Shown: positions 10,472 through 19,905, numbered from the stretch's first letter. The stretch: 64,000 nt of DNA from Microvirga sp. SRT01 (GCA_018139225.1 JAGSNX010000002.1:372001-436000), one strand, 5' to 3'. Notes: generated by a model from the sequence alone, not told the origin. A program made the numbers and translations.

Positions 10472-10481
10472 GGAAACATCA

Positions 10482-11771
10482 TCATGCGGAGGCGGGGACC
10501 GGTACGGCCTGCGGGTCGGCGTCGGCGATATCGGCGATCAGCCCCTGACGCTTGGCGACGATCGTCGGCACCAGCGCCTGCCCGGCGACGTTCACTGCCG
10601 TGCGTCCCATATCGAGGATCGGGTCCACCGCCAGCAACAGGCCCGCCCCTTCCAGCGGCAGCCCCAGCGTCGACAGCGTCAGCGTCAGCATGACGAGCGC
10701 GCCGGTCAGCCCTGCCGTCGCAGCGGAGCCGATCACCGACACCAGCACGACCAGCAGGTAATCCGACGCGTGCAGCGGCACGTTGTAATATTGCGCGACG
10801 AATAGCGCCGCGACAGCCGGGTAGATCGCGGCGCACCCATCCATCTTGGTCGTCGCCGCGAACGGCACCGCGAAGGCGGCGTAGCTGCGCGGCACGCCGA
10901 TCCGCTCCACCGCCGCTTCGGTAACGGGCAGCGTCGCGATCGAGCTGCGCGAGACGAAGCCGAGCTGGATCGCCGGCCACGCCGCCGCGAAGAACCGCCG
11001 CACCGACAGACCGTTGGCGCGCAGCAGCACCGGGTAGACGACCAGCAGCACCAGCCCCAGCCCGATATACACCGCCCCCGCGAACGCGCCGAGCGCCGAC
11101 AGCGACTGCCAGCCATATTCGACCACCGCATGCCCCAGCAGCCCCGCCGTGCCGATCGGCGTCAGCCGTACGACCCAGCGCAGCACACGGCGGAAGATCG
11201 CGAGCGCCGACGCGTTGAACGACAGGAACGCGCTGCCCTGATCACCGGTGCGGACGGCGGCAATCCCGATCGCCACCGCGACGACGATGATCTGGAGGAC
11301 GTTGAACGACAGCGATGTCGTCGCCGCGCCGTCGACGAGCTTGGTCGTCGCACCGAGCCCCAGAATGTTGGCCGGCACCAGCCCACGCAGGAAATCGAGC
11401 CACGAGCCATGCGTCGTCGGCGCGACTGCCGCCGCCACGTCGACGCCGGCGCGCACGCCCGGTTGCATCACCGTCCCGAGAGTCAGCCCGATCGCAACCG
11501 CGATCAGCGCGGTGATCGCGAACCAGATCAGCGTCCCCGCGACCAGCCGCGCGGCATTGCCGAGATCGCGGAGCGCCGCGATCGACGCGACGATCGCCGT
11601 GAACACCAGCGGCACGACCAGCGCACGCAGCAGCTGCACGAAGATCTCGCCGACGATGCGCAGCGCCTCGGCCAGGGCGCTCGCCTCGCCGAGGGTCCGT
11701 GCCCAGAAGCCCAGGAGCAAGCCCGTCGCCATGCCGACGAACACCTGCGCGGTGAAGGAAAAACGTGTCAT
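10482..11771 (-). CDS. dicarboxylate/amino acid:cation symporter (DAACS family)
   Basis: 429 aa from the ATG at 11771; the open frame extends further but that stretch is Pro/Ser/Arg-rich and not membrane-like. Inner-membrane Na+- or H+-coupled carrier of C4-dicarboxylates, glutamate or aspartate. Repeated hydrophobic helices are present, with the family-typical region around FAVPFAATTKMDGCAA in the transport domain. Only 10 bp separate it from the heme oxygenase start. A second, diverged DAACS member lies at 22715-23941. The substrate cannot be decided from sequence. Confidence 0.88.
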   Translation of the reverse strand: MTRFSFTAQVFVGMATGLLLGFWARTLGEASALAEALRIVGEIFVQLLRALVVPLVFTAIVASIAALRDLGNAARLVAGTLIWFAITALIAVAIGLTLGTVMQPGVRAGVDVAAAVAPTTHGSWLDFLRGLVPANILGLGATTKLVDGAATTSLSFNVLQIIVVAVAIGIAAVRTGDQGSAFLSFNASALAIFRRVLRWVVRLTPIGTAGLLGHAVVEYGWQSLSALGAFAGAVYIGLGLVLLVVYPVLLRANGLSVRRFFAAAWPAIQLGFVSRSSIATLPVTEAAVERIGVPRSYAAFAVPFAATTKMDGCAAIYPAVAALFVAQYYNVPLHASDYLLVVLVSVIGSAATAGLTGALVMLTLTLSTLGLPLEGAGLLLAVDPILDMGRTAVNVAGQALVPTIVAKRQGLIADIADADPQAVPVPASA

Positions 11772-12093
11772 CGCCGCGGACCGTGGCGAGGTCGGTGGCG
11801 AATGCCCAGCAAGAATGTTGCTAGGGGGCGTAAAGCTGGAGGAGGGGCCGCGCAATTCGCCGTCGGTTCGCCCGGAGCCGCGCCGTGATCCCGGCACCGA
11901 CTCCGATGCGGGCGGAGCCGCCATCGCAATCGTGCGCCGCTTCACGTCGTCGGGCCGGGACCGGCGAGGCCCGAAAAATCGAAAGCGGAAAGGTGCTGTG
12001 TGCCTACCTCAAGCAATATTGTTAAAGCGCGGATAAACAATCGTTTCGGTTCCGTACCGTTGACAGCGCGATAGGGCGTGGCATGTCTCTGTC
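11772..12093. other. divergent intergenic region between symporter and hybrid kinase
   Basis: 322 bp with no convincing gene. It holds a small inverted repeat AGCAA-GAATG-TTGCT at 11808-11822, upstream of the symporter, and a CtrA-like element TTAA-N7-ATAA at 12022-12036. A TTGACA hexamer at 12060-12065 could serve the kinase gene, but there is no good -10 box 17 bp away. Regulatory roles are inferred only. Confidence 0.4.
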
Positions 12094-14991
12094 ATGCCCT
12101 TCTCCGCTCTTTCCGTTTCGGACATGCCTGGCTGGCCGATCGGGGGCGGTGAGTGCGGGCGCTTGATCCGGCGCTGCGACTGGAGCGAAACGCCGCTGGG
12201 GTCGATGGATGACTGGTCGCCGGTCTTGCGCGTCACGGTGCAGACGCTGCTCAACTCTCCGGTGCCGCAAGTGCTGCTGTGGGGGCGCACCGGCATCATG
12301 CTGTACAATGACGGCTATGCCGCCATCGCCGATGACCGCCACCCAGGCGCGCTGGGTGGCGACGTGCAGACGATCTGGCCGGAAGCATGGGACTGGAACA
12401 GCGCCGTCCTGACACGCGGCTTCGCGGGCGAGGTCGTCGGCCACCGCGACCAGATGTTCGTCGTCCGTCGCGGCGACGCCGACGAGACGCTGACGCTCGA
12501 CCTGTTCTACACCCCCATTCGCGACGAGCGCGGCGCGGTGGTGGGGGTGCTCTGCACCGTGATCGACAATACCGCGCGGCACGGAGCGGAGAAGCGCCTC
12601 GCGCGCAGCCTGACGGAGGTGAGATCGATCGGTGATTCGCTGCCGGTACTGATCGCCTATGTCGACCGGAACCTGACCTACCGATTCGCCAACGCCTATT
12701 ACAAACAGTGGATGGGCCACGATCCCGAGTGGATGCTGGGCCGCAGCGTCGGCGAGGTGCTGGGCGAGGAGGTGTTCGCCGAACGCCGTCCACTGATGCT
12801 GCGCGCGCTGGCCGGCGAACGCGTGACGAGCGACACGCGCCTGCCGACCGCCAATGGCCGCGACCGGCGGATGGAAACGCATTACCTGCCGCGCCACGAT
12901 GCGGAGGGGCGGGTGTCCGGCCTGTATCTGCTGGCCTTCGACGTCGAGGATCGCGCGCGGCGCGAGGAGGAGCTGGATCGCAGCAACGGCCGGTTCCGCG
13001 CCGCGATGATGGCGATGCACGGCGTGTTGTGGACGAACGACGCGCAGGGGCGGATGCTGGGCGAACAGTCGGGCTGGGGAGCCCTGACCGGCCAGACGCA
13101 GGCGCAGTATCAGGGCTATGGCTGGACGCAGGCGCTGCACCCGGACGATGTCGCGCCGACCGTCGCGGCGTGGGAGCGGTCGGTCGCGACGCTGACCGCG
13201 TTCGAGTTCGAACACCGCGTCCGCCGTCACGATCATGCCTGGCGAACATTCGCGGTTCGCGCACTGCCGATCCTGGGCATGGACGGCGAGGTGGTCGAAT
13301 GGGTCGGCGTGCACACCGACATCACCGATCAGCGCGAGGCGGAGTGGGCGCTGACCGAACAGGCGTCGCTGTTGCGGCGTCAGGTCGAGCATCGCCGCCG
13401 TGCCGAGGACCAGTTGCGCCAATTGAACGAGACGCTGGAGACGCGGATCGCAACCGAGATCGCGGAGCGGCGGCAGGCGGAGGCGGCGCTGGCGCAGGCG
13501 CAGAAGATGGAGACGATCGGTCAGTTGACCGGCGGCGTCGCGCACGACTTCAACAACCTGTTGCAGGTCGTGTCGGGCAACCTCCAGTTGCTCGGCCGCG
13601 AGGTCGCGGGCAATCCGGTCGCCGAGCGCCGCGTGTCGAGCGCGATGGCGGGCGTGGAGCGCGGCGCGAAGCTGGCCGCGCAACTGCTCGCCTTCGGGCG
13701 GCGGCAGGCGCTGGAGCCGCGCATCGTCAACGTCACGCGTTTCGTGCACGGCATGGGCGATATCCTGCGCCGCGCGATCGGGGAGGGGGTCGCGATCGAC
13801 ACGGTCGTCACCGACGGCCTGTGGAACACCTTCATCGATCCCGCCCAGATCGAGAACGCGATCCTGAACCTCGCGATCAACGCGCGCGACGCGATGGGCG
13901 GGCATGGGCGCCTGACCATCACCGTCGCCAATACGCGCATCGACCCGTCCGAAGACGATACGGCGGTCGATGGCGTGGGGGCGGGCGACTATGTCGAACT
14001 CAGCGTCGGCGACACCGGATCGGGCATGACGCCCGACATCATGGCCCGCGTCTTCGAGCCGTTCTTCTCGACGAAGGAGGAGGGAAAGGGATCGGGGCTG
14101 GGCCTGTCGATGGTCTATGGCTTCGTGAAGCAGTCCGGCGGGCATGTCCGCATAGACTCCACGCCGGGCCGTGGGACGACGGTGCACCTGCTGCTGCCCC
14201 GCGCGTTCGGGGCGGAGGATGCCGACCGGCCGACGGACGATCGCCCGATCGCCGGCGGAACGGAAACGGTGCTGGTGGTGGAGGACGACGACGATGTCCG
14301 CGCGACCGTCGTCGGCATGCTGGAGGAACTCGGCTACCGCGTCCTGACCGCGTGCGATCCCGATGCCGGACTGGCGATGGTGGTGGCGGGGGCGAAGCCG
14401 GACCTGTTATTCACCGACGTGGTCATGCCGGGCACGATCGACAGCGCCGACATGGCCCGCCAGATGCGCGCGTACGTTCCCAGCCTGTCCGTGCTGTTCA
14501 CCTCCGGCTATGCCGAAAGCGCGATCGTGCACGGTGGCCGGCTCGATCCGGGCGTGGAATTGCTGGCCAAGCCCTATTCGCGAGAGGCGCTGGCGCGGCG
14601 GGTCCGCCAGGTGCTGGGACCGCCCGCGCGCGCCGCCATCGTCGCGCTGCTGGTCGAGGACGATCCGACGATCCGCGGGCAGATCCAGGAAGTGCTGGCG
14701 GAGGCGGGGTTCGAGGTGATGGTCGCGGGCAGTGCGGAGGAGGCGATCGACCTCACCGATCGATCCCGCGCGACGGTGCTGGTCACCGACGTGAACCTGC
14801 CGGGGGCGTCGGGCGTCGAACTGGCGGCGACGATCCGGGCGGAGCGGCCCGACATCGGCATCGTCTTCGCGACCGGCGACGGCGCGGTGGCCCTGCCCGA
14901 GGACGGTGCGACCGCGATCCTGCGCAAGCCGTACGGCGTCGCCGCGCTGGTCCGCGCGGTGCGGACCGTCGTCGATCAGCACCCCGCCTGA
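12094..14991 (+). CDS. multi-PAS hybrid histidine kinase with two receiver domains
   Basis: 965 aa (ATG 12124 would give 955). Soluble sensor kinase. A divergent PAS-like N-terminal region (1-165), PAS (about 175-290) and PAS_3 (about 297-412) are followed by a coiled linker, HisKA with His484 in [11 protein letters not shown], and HATPase_c (DTGSGMTPD, GLGLSMVYGF). Two receivers are in tandem: REC1 (about 725-845, Asp775 in FTDVVMPG) and REC2 (about 850-965, Asp899 in VTDVNLPG). The kinase core is close to that of the hybrid kinase at 4942, which suggests paralogy. Tandem receivers point to a phosphate sink or a branched relay; no histidine phosphotransfer protein is in the window. Confidence 0.92.
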   Translation: MPFSALSVSDMPGWPIGGGECGRLIRRCDWSETPLGSMDDWSPVLRVTVQTLLNSPVPQVLLWGRTGIMLYNDGYAAIADDRHPGALGGDVQTIWPEAWDWNSAVLTRGFAGEVVGHRDQMFVVRRGDADETLTLDLFYTPIRDERGAVVGVLCTVIDNTARHGAEKRLARSLTEVRSIGDSLPVLIAYVDRNLTYRFANAYYKQWMGHDPEWMLGRSVGEVLGEEVFAERRPLMLRALAGERVTSDTRLPTANGRDRRMETHYLPRHDAEGRVSGLYLLAFDVEDRARREEELDRSNGRFRAAMMAMHGVLWTNDAQGRMLGEQSGWGALTGQTQAQYQGYGWTQALHPDDVAPTVAAWERSVATLTAFEFEHRVRRHDHAWRTFAVRALPILGMDGEVVEWVGVHTDITDQREAEWALTEQASLLRRQVEHRRRAEDQLRQLNETLETRIATEIAERRQAEAALAQAQKMETIGQLTGGVAHDFNNLLQVVSGNLQLLGREVAGNPVAERRVSSAMAGVERGAKLAAQLLAFGRRQALEPRIVNVTRFVHGMGDILRRAIGEGVAIDTVVTDGLWNTFIDPAQIENAILNLAINARDAMGGHGRLTITVANTRIDPSEDDTAVDGVGAGDYVELSVGDTGSGMTPDIMARVFEPFFSTKEEGKGSGLGLSMVYGFVKQSGGHVRIDSTPGRGTTVHLLLPRAFGAEDADRPTDDRPIAGGTETVLVVEDDDDVRATVVGMLEELGYRVLTACDPDAGLAMVVAGAKPDLLFTDVVMPGTIDSADMARQMRAYVPSLSVLFTSGYAESAIVHGGRLDPGVELLAKPYSREALARRVRQVLGPPARAAIVALLVEDDPTIRGQIQEVLAEAGFEVMVAGSAEEAIDLTDRSRATVLVTDVNLPGASGVELAATIRAERPDIGIVFATGDGAVALPEDGATAILRKPYGVAALVRAVRTVVDQHPA

Positions 14992-15008
14992 TCGCGGAAC
15001 CGTAGCCC

Positions 15009-15473
15009 ATGATCCTGTTCCACATCCTCTGGCCTGTGTTCGCGATGGTCGCGCTGATCTTCACCGTCTGGGTGACCTTGATCGTGAAGCGCCTGCGCCA
15101 TCTGAAGGCGGTGCGCCCGACCGCCGCCGACTTCGTCGATCGTGCGGCGATGCACCGGTATTTCGGACCCGCCGCACCCGCGGCCGACAACCTCGCCAAC
15201 CTGTTCGAAATGCCGGTGCTGTTCTTCGCGATCGTGCCGCTGCTGATGGCGACGCAGCAGGCGGGGATCGCGCAGGTCCTGCTCGCCTGGATCTACGTGG
15301 CCTTGCGCGCGGTCCATAGCTGGCACCACCTGCGCGGCCATGTCCGTCCGCGCTTCCGCATGTACATCGCGTCGGTCGCGGTGCTGGCGGCGATGTGGAT
15401 CGGCTTCCTGATCGATTTCGTGGCCGCCGCCTTCGCCTACAGCGCCGCGCTGTCCCGTCTCTTGCAACCCTGA
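15009..15473 (+). CDS. MAPEG family membrane protein
   Basis: 154 aa with four hydrophobic segments (about 1-27, 62-82, 88-105 and 117-150). The pattern E-x(2)-PVLFF near residue 68 and R-x-VHSWHH near residue 100 is that of membrane-associated eicosanoid/glutathione metabolism proteins. Bacterial members often have glutathione transferase or peroxidase activity, though the role of this subgroup is unproven. It starts 18 bp after the hybrid kinase stop and may share its transcript. Confidence 0.82.
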   Translation: MILFHILWPVFAMVALIFTVWVTLIVKRLRHLKAVRPTAADFVDRAAMHRYFGPAAPAADNLANLFEMPVLFFAIVPLLMATQQAGIAQVLLAWIYVALRAVHSWHHLRGHVRPRFRMYIASVAVLAAMWIGFLIDFVAAAFAYSAALSRLLQP

Positions 15474-15512
15474 TCCACGCGCGTTCGTTTCCCACGCCCG
15501 AGGAGACGGACG

Positions 15513-15833
15513 ATGTCAGAGGAACAGGATCACGAAGCGATCCACCGCGAATTCGAGGACGCGGTAAACATGACCCCCGCGGCGCTGGAGAAGTGGCTGG
15601 CGACCGAGGAGAGTCGATCGGTCGGTACCGGCGTCGGCCATGACGAGGGCCAGCGCATCGTCGCGATCAAGCACAAGAAGAAGGCGGACCTGACCGACGC
15701 CGATTACGACCATATGCGCAAGGTGGTCGGCTATGTTCACCGTCATCTGGCGCAGAAGGGCCCGGCGGACGACAAGGAACACTCCGCATGGCGCTTTTCG
15801 CTGATGAACTGGGGCCATGATCCGCTGAAGTGA
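15513..15833 (+). CDS. DUF3140 small protein
   Basis: 106 aa, charged, no signal peptide or membrane segment. The core (DAVNMTPAALEKWLATEES; KVVGYVHRHLAQ; WRFSLMNWGHDP) matches DUF3140, a family of small proteins with no established function. A good Shine-Dalgarno (GAGGAGACGG) precedes the ATG. It converges on the GGDEF-EAL gene. Confidence 0.85.
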   Translation: MSEEQDHEAIHREFEDAVNMTPAALEKWLATEESRSVGTGVGHDEGQRIVAIKHKKKADLTDADYDHMRKVVGYVHRHLAQKGPADDKEHSAWRFSLMNWGHDPLK

Positions 15834-15856
15834 GGCGGAGCGTGGCGGGATAGCCG

Positions 15857-18265
15857 CTACGCCGCCGCCTGCATCCGCCGGTTCGCCAGTTCGCGCGCTT
15901 CCTCGACGGGCAGCGGGCGCCCGAAATAATAGCCCTGCACCTTGGTGCAGCCGAAGTCCTGGATCATCCGGTGCTCGGCCTCGGTTTCGACGCCCTCGGC
16001 CGTCGTCGCCATCCCCAGGCTCTTGGCCAGCGCCACGACCGCGCTGATAATCGCCACCGCCTCGCGCACGCCCTTGGCCGCCGCCTGCACGAAGCTGCGG
16101 TCGATCTTGATCGACGAAAATCGCGTGCGGCTGAGATAGCCGAGCGAGGAATAGCCGGTCCCGAAATCGTCGAGGCTCAGCCGGATTCCCAAGTCGAGCA
16201 CCCGCTCCAGCGTCTTTATCGCGCCGAGCCCCTCGTGCATGAACACGCTTTCGGTGACCTCCAGCTCCAGCCGGCCAGCCGATAGCCCCGATCCCGCCAG
16301 CGCACTGGTCACGGTGGTGACGAAGCCGGGGTTCTGGAGCTGGTCGGGCGAGACGTTGACCGCGACCCGGATGTCGTCCGGCCAGCGCGCCGCCTCCAGG
16401 CAGGCGGTACGCATCACCCATTCGCCGATCGGCCCGATCAGCCGCGCCTCCTCGGCGAGCGGGATGAACTTGGCCGGGGAGACGTTCCCGAACTCCGGGC
16501 TTTCCCACCGCAACAGCGCCTCGAACCCGGTCAGCCGTCCGCTGTCCGCATCCACCACGGGTTGATAGGCGAGGTGCATCTCGTTCTTTTCGAGCGCCTT
16601 GCGCAACGCCATTTCCAGCACGCGGCGTTCTTCGGCGCGGACGTGCAGTTGCGGCTCGTACGCGTGGAAGACACCGCCACCCTTGTCCTTGGAGCGATAG
16701 AGCGCGAGGTCGGCGGACCGGATCAGCATTTCCGCCGTCCGCCCGTCCCGCGGTGCCACCGCCAATCCGACCGACGCGCCGATATACAGGGTGTGCTGGT
16801 CGACCTCGTATGGTTGCGACAGCGTTTCGATGATCCGCCGGGCCAGCGCCTCGACGATGTTGGGGTCGTTCGCGTCGGTGACGACCACGGCGAACTCGTC
16901 GCCGCCCAGCCGCCCGCACATCTCGCCCTTGCCCATCAACTGGCCCAGCCGCTCGGATACGCGGCTCAGCAGCCGGTCGCCGATCGGGTGGCCCAGCGTG
17001 TCGTTGACCGCCTTGAACCGGTCGAGATCGATCATCATGAACGCGCAGCGCCCGCCCCAGCGATCCGCCTCCGCCATCGCGCGCGCCAGCGTCTCGTTGA
17101 CGTGCAGGCGGTTGGGCAGGCCGGTCAGCGTGTCGTACCGCGCCATGCGGTTGATCTTGTCGGCGGAGGCGCGCTGTTCGGTCACGTCCGATCCCACCCC
17201 GCGAAAGCCGCAGAACTGGCCGCGATCGTCGAACCGCGGGCTGGCGGACAATTCCCACCAGCGCTCGACTCCGGCCACCGTCACCGGCAGGCGCACGTCG
17301 CGAAAGCTCTCGCGCGCCTTCAGCTTCTCCGCCAGCAGACGCAGCCCGGCGGCGAAATTACCGCTCTCCCAGGCGGGACCGGCCAGCACCTGAAGAAACG
17401 GCATGCCGTCGATCGTCACCGGATCGAGACCGCAGGCGAGCGCGAAGCGCGGCGACGCCTTGATGACGCGGCGCGCGGTGTCGGTCTCCCACAGCCAGTC
17501 GGCGTCGGTCTCCTCGAACTCGCGCAGCAGCAGGCTGACGGTTTCGTCGCGCTCCTCCAGCGCGATCTCGGCGGCGCGCAATGCGACCAGCGACTTGGCG
17601 CGGCTGGCGCAGATCGCGCCCAGCAGCAGCGCGAAGCAGGCCGCGCCACCCGCGGCCGCATAGGCGCCCACCAGCGTCAGGGCACTCGCCGCCGCCACCG
17701 TGATGCCGCCGAGAAAGGCCATCGTCGCCAGCATCAGCGGTGCCATCGCATAGGCTGCGCCGGTCATCAGGATCGCCAGCACCAGCCCGAATCCGGCGAT
17801 CGTACCGGCCGGCACGGCACCGATCAGCAGCCACGGCACGCTCCACAGCGCCGCCAGCGCGGCCCCCTCCCACACCGTGCTGCGGATGTCGGCAAGTCGC
17901 GCATAGCCGTCCTCGCGGTGGTGCGAGCGCAGGCGACGCAGCGCCACGCCGGCCGCCACCAGCGCGGTCGCGATCCCCCATCCGACAACCTGGATCAGCG
18001 GCGCGAACGGTGCGAACAGCATGACCGCCATCGCCGCGCCCAGAGCGTTGGCCGCGAACATGAACACCGCCAGCCCGCGGCCCGCCTGAAGCTGCGTCGC
18101 CCGGATGCGCGCCCACATCGTCGCGTCCTTGCCGTCGGTGAAGCCGATCAGCGCAGGCAGGGCGGTGTCGAGCGTGCCAACAGGCGACTCGCCTCGACTG
18201 CGTCCGCGAGCGGGGGCCGGCGAGACGGGGACGGGCGGGGCGGCTGGGGCGGTTCGATCGGTCAC
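15857..18265 (-). CDS. membrane GGDEF-EAL protein with PAS domain
   Basis: 802 aa. Cyclic-di-GMP turnover enzyme. An N-terminal soluble tail is followed by about six hydrophobic segments (65-220), PAS (about 245-365), GGDEF (about 372-535) and EAL (about 548-800). The diguanylate cyclase signature GGDEF at 454-458 is intact. The EAL signature is EALLR at 582-586, with DDFGTGYS and AEGVETEAEH also kept, so both activities are plausible. The usual RxxD inhibitory site before GGDEF is absent (GKGEMCGRLGGDEF). Start taken as the first ATG; Met50 would also retain all membrane segments. Confidence 0.93.
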   Translation of the reverse strand: MTDRTAPAAPPVPVSPAPARGRSRGESPVGTLDTALPALIGFTDGKDATMWARIRATQLQAGRGLAVFMFAANALGAAMAVMLFAPFAPLIQVVGWGIATALVAAGVALRRLRSHHREDGYARLADIRSTVWEGAALAALWSVPWLLIGAVPAGTIAGFGLVLAILMTGAAYAMAPLMLATMAFLGGITVAAASALTLVGAYAAAGGAACFALLLGAICASRAKSLVALRAAEIALEERDETVSLLLREFEETDADWLWETDTARRVIKASPRFALACGLDPVTIDGMPFLQVLAGPAWESGNFAAGLRLLAEKLKARESFRDVRLPVTVAGVERWWELSASPRFDDRGQFCGFRGVGSDVTEQRASADKINRMARYDTLTGLPNRLHVNETLARAMAEADRWGGRCAFMMIDLDRFKAVNDTLGHPIGDRLLSRVSERLGQLMGKGEMCGRLGGDEFAVVVTDANDPNIVEALARRIIETLSQPYEVDQHTLYIGASVGLAVAPRDGRTAEMLIRSADLALYRSKDKGGGVFHAYEPQLHVRAEERRVLEMALRKALEKNEMHLAYQPVVDADSGRLTGFEALLRWESPEFGNVSPAKFIPLAEEARLIGPIGEWVMRTACLEAARWPDDIRVAVNVSPDQLQNPGFVTTVTSALAGSGLSAGRLELEVTESVFMHEGLGAIKTLERVLDLGIRLSLDDFGTGYSSLGYLSRTRFSSIKIDRSFVQAAAKGVREAVAIISAVVALAKSLGMATTAEGVETEAEHRMIQDFGCTKVQGYYFGRPLPVEEARELANRRMQAAA

Positions 18266-18350
18266 GCCAACGGTGTAGCGTGCGGAGAGTTAGCGGATCG
18301 TTGAGCGTCCGGCAGGATTCGGAAAATGGCGTTTCAGCCGTGGAAGCGCG

Positions 18351-18770
18351 TCAGCCGATTGGTCGCAGCGTTGCAGAAGTCAGATGCCAGCTCAACTGCT
18401 CGCGCGTCGCACCGTCCACGTCGTTGACGCGGCGCAGGATATATTGCCCCGCAAACCGCTGATGCCGGCCGTTCTTCAACGTGGCGTAGACGCGCACCGG
18501 CACAGTGATGAACACCGAACCCGCCGCTCCTTCGCCGTCGATCGGCGCCCCTGCCACGACCCGCGTATGCGCCGTCCGCGCGAAGCCTCGCGTAAATGCG
18601 GCATAGCTCTGGCTGCTGGCCTGTCCCTTGCCCGACCACAGTCGGTACGCACCGTGATAATCCCCGCGCTCGATCGCCGCATAATAACGCTGCACGACGC
18701 CGCGCGCCTGTTCCGGGGTACGATCGATCGGCTGGACGGCGGCGATGGCGAGCAGGGCAAAGCTGAGCAT
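18351..18770 (-). CDS. small secreted protein, NTF2-like/DUF4864-like
   Basis: 139 aa. A short hydrophobic N-terminus (MLSFALLAIAAVQP) looks like a signal peptide. A helix typical of NTF2-like folds follows (ARGVVQRYYAAIERGDYHGA) and then a beta-rich half. Similar periplasmic proteins are common in sphingomonads; the function is unknown. It lies downstream of the GntR gene on the same strand. Confidence 0.6.
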   Translation of the reverse strand: MLSFALLAIAAVQPIDRTPEQARGVVQRYYAAIERGDYHGAYRLWSGKGQASSQSYAAFTRGFARTAHTRVVAGAPIDGEGAAGSVFITVPVRVYATLKNGRHQRFAGQYILRRVNDVDGATREQLSWHLTSATLRPIG

Positions 18771-18852
18771 GGATGGGGTAACGCGCCAACCGGCGTCATG
18801 CTCCCCGCTTCCAAGCTCCCCTCACAGGTGACGCCGAACCGACTGCGGACGT

Positions 18853-19212
18853 CTAAACCCGCTCCCGCTCCAGCAGCGCGTTCCAGTCCAGCCCCAGCAG
18901 ATCCACCGCCTCGACGATGCGCGGCCAGTGCACCGTCATGAACGTCTCGCGCTCCGCGCCGCGCAGTTTTTCCGCCGCACCCGGCAGCACGAACATACCG
19001 ACGCCGCGCCGGACCTCGACATAGCCCTCGTCCTGGAATCCCTGATACGCCTTGGCGACGGTCAGCGGGTTCGCGCCGTGTTCGGCAGCGAAGGCGCGGA
19101 CCGAGGGAAGCTGGTCGCCCGCGCGATATTGCCCGCGGAGGATCGACGACGTGATCGCGCTCCGAAGGCGGAGATAGACCGGGCTGTCCTCGTTGCCGCT
19201 GAGTGCTGTCAT
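18853..19212 (-). CDS. GntR-family transcriptional regulator, YtrA type
   Basis: 119 aa. N-terminal winged helix (about 8-75) with the GntR core (QLPSVRAFAAEHGANPLTVA) and a short C-terminal helix pair instead of a large ligand domain, as in the YtrA subfamily. Such regulators usually repress their own operon, often with an ABC transporter; no transporter of that kind is adjacent here. A promoter with an inverted repeat between -35 and -10 lies directly upstream, which suggests autoregulation. Confidence 0.88.
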   Translation of the reverse strand: MTALSGNEDSPVYLRLRSAITSSILRGQYRAGDQLPSVRAFAAEHGANPLTVAKAYQGFQDEGYVEVRRGVGMFVLPGAAEKLRGAERETFMTVHWPRIVEAVDLLGLDWNALLERERV

Positions 19213-19218
19213 GGTGAC

Positions 19219-19246
19219 TTAATACAGCATGTACGCAGCTTGTCGA
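19219..19246 (-). promoter_or_regulatory. promoter and candidate operator of the GntR gene
   Basis: On the minus strand: -35 TCGACA (19246-19241), a 16-bp spacer, and -10 TATTAA (19224-19219), ending 6 bp before the ATG. A perfect inverted repeat TACA-TGC-TGTA (19223-19233) overlaps the spacer and -10, where a repressor would block polymerase. The short distance from -10 to ATG would give a leaderless or nearly leaderless mRNA. Confidence 0.55.
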
Positions 19247-19247
19247 C

Positions 19248-19811
19248 TCACCAGTGGAAGACGATATCGGCCGAGTCGGGACGCGGACGCTCGTCCAGCG
19301 GGCGTGACGGCGTGCCGATGAACACGAACCCGGCGATGCGCTCGCCCGCCGAGCCCAGCGCGTCGCGCACCGCGTCGGAATAGGCCGGCCACGCCGTCAG
19401 CCACCCGCCCGCGAAGCCGTGGGCGTTGGCCGCGTGGAGCAGGTTCATGCACACCGCGCCCGCCGACAATTCCTGTTCCCACAACGGGATCACGCCCGTT
19501 TTCGGCGACGACAGCACCGCCACTAGCACCGGCGCCTGATGTGCGAAGCCCGCCATGTTCGCGACCTCGGCCTCGCTCGCATCCGGTTTTTCGGCGCGAT
19601 AGGCGTCCCCGATCACCTGCGCCAGGCGCGCGCGATCGTCGATCACGACGAACCGCCACGGCGCCAGCTTGCCGTGGTCGGGCGTGCGCGCCGCGATCGC
19701 CAGCAAGCGATTGAGAGTCGTGGCATCCGGACCCGGCGCGATCAGGTCGCGCGGCTTGCCGGAGCGGCGGGTGGACAGGAAGGCGAGGGGGGTGGAGCGG
19801 TCGTTGAACAT
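19248..19811 (-). CDS. nitroreductase family protein, YdjA-like
   Basis: 187 aa from the ATG at 19811 (a TTG at 19823 is possible). FMN-dependent NAD(P)H oxidoreductase. RRSGK near residue 16, ARTPDHGKLAPWRFVV (about 41-56) and the GGWLTAWPAY segment are family features. The short length fits the YdjA branch. Physiological substrates of this group are mostly unknown. The stop is 35 bp upstream of the GntR start on the same strand. Confidence 0.87.
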   Translation of the reverse strand: MFNDRSTPLAFLSTRRSGKPRDLIAPGPDATTLNRLLAIAARTPDHGKLAPWRFVVIDDRARLAQVIGDAYRAEKPDASEAEVANMAGFAHQAPVLVAVLSSPKTGVIPLWEQELSAGAVCMNLLHAANAHGFAGGWLTAWPAYSDAVRDALGSAGERIAGFVFIGTPSRPLDERPRPDSADIVFHW

Positions 19812-19905
19812 GCGGATCCGCAAATAGGGCGGGCAGGCGCGTATTTACAGCGCCGGTCGTCACGCTACGGTACACGCATCCGCCTGCGGGCGACCGGAGT
19901 AGTCG

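Noticed and set aside
12045..12056. GGAAC on the minus strand as an EcfG stress promoter
   Set aside because: No GTT or CGTT element at the required spacing and no gene start in that direction nearby.
12022..14187. Long open frame antisense to the second hybrid kinase
   Set aside because: Same codon-shadow effect; composition is typical of antisense translation of GC-rich genes.
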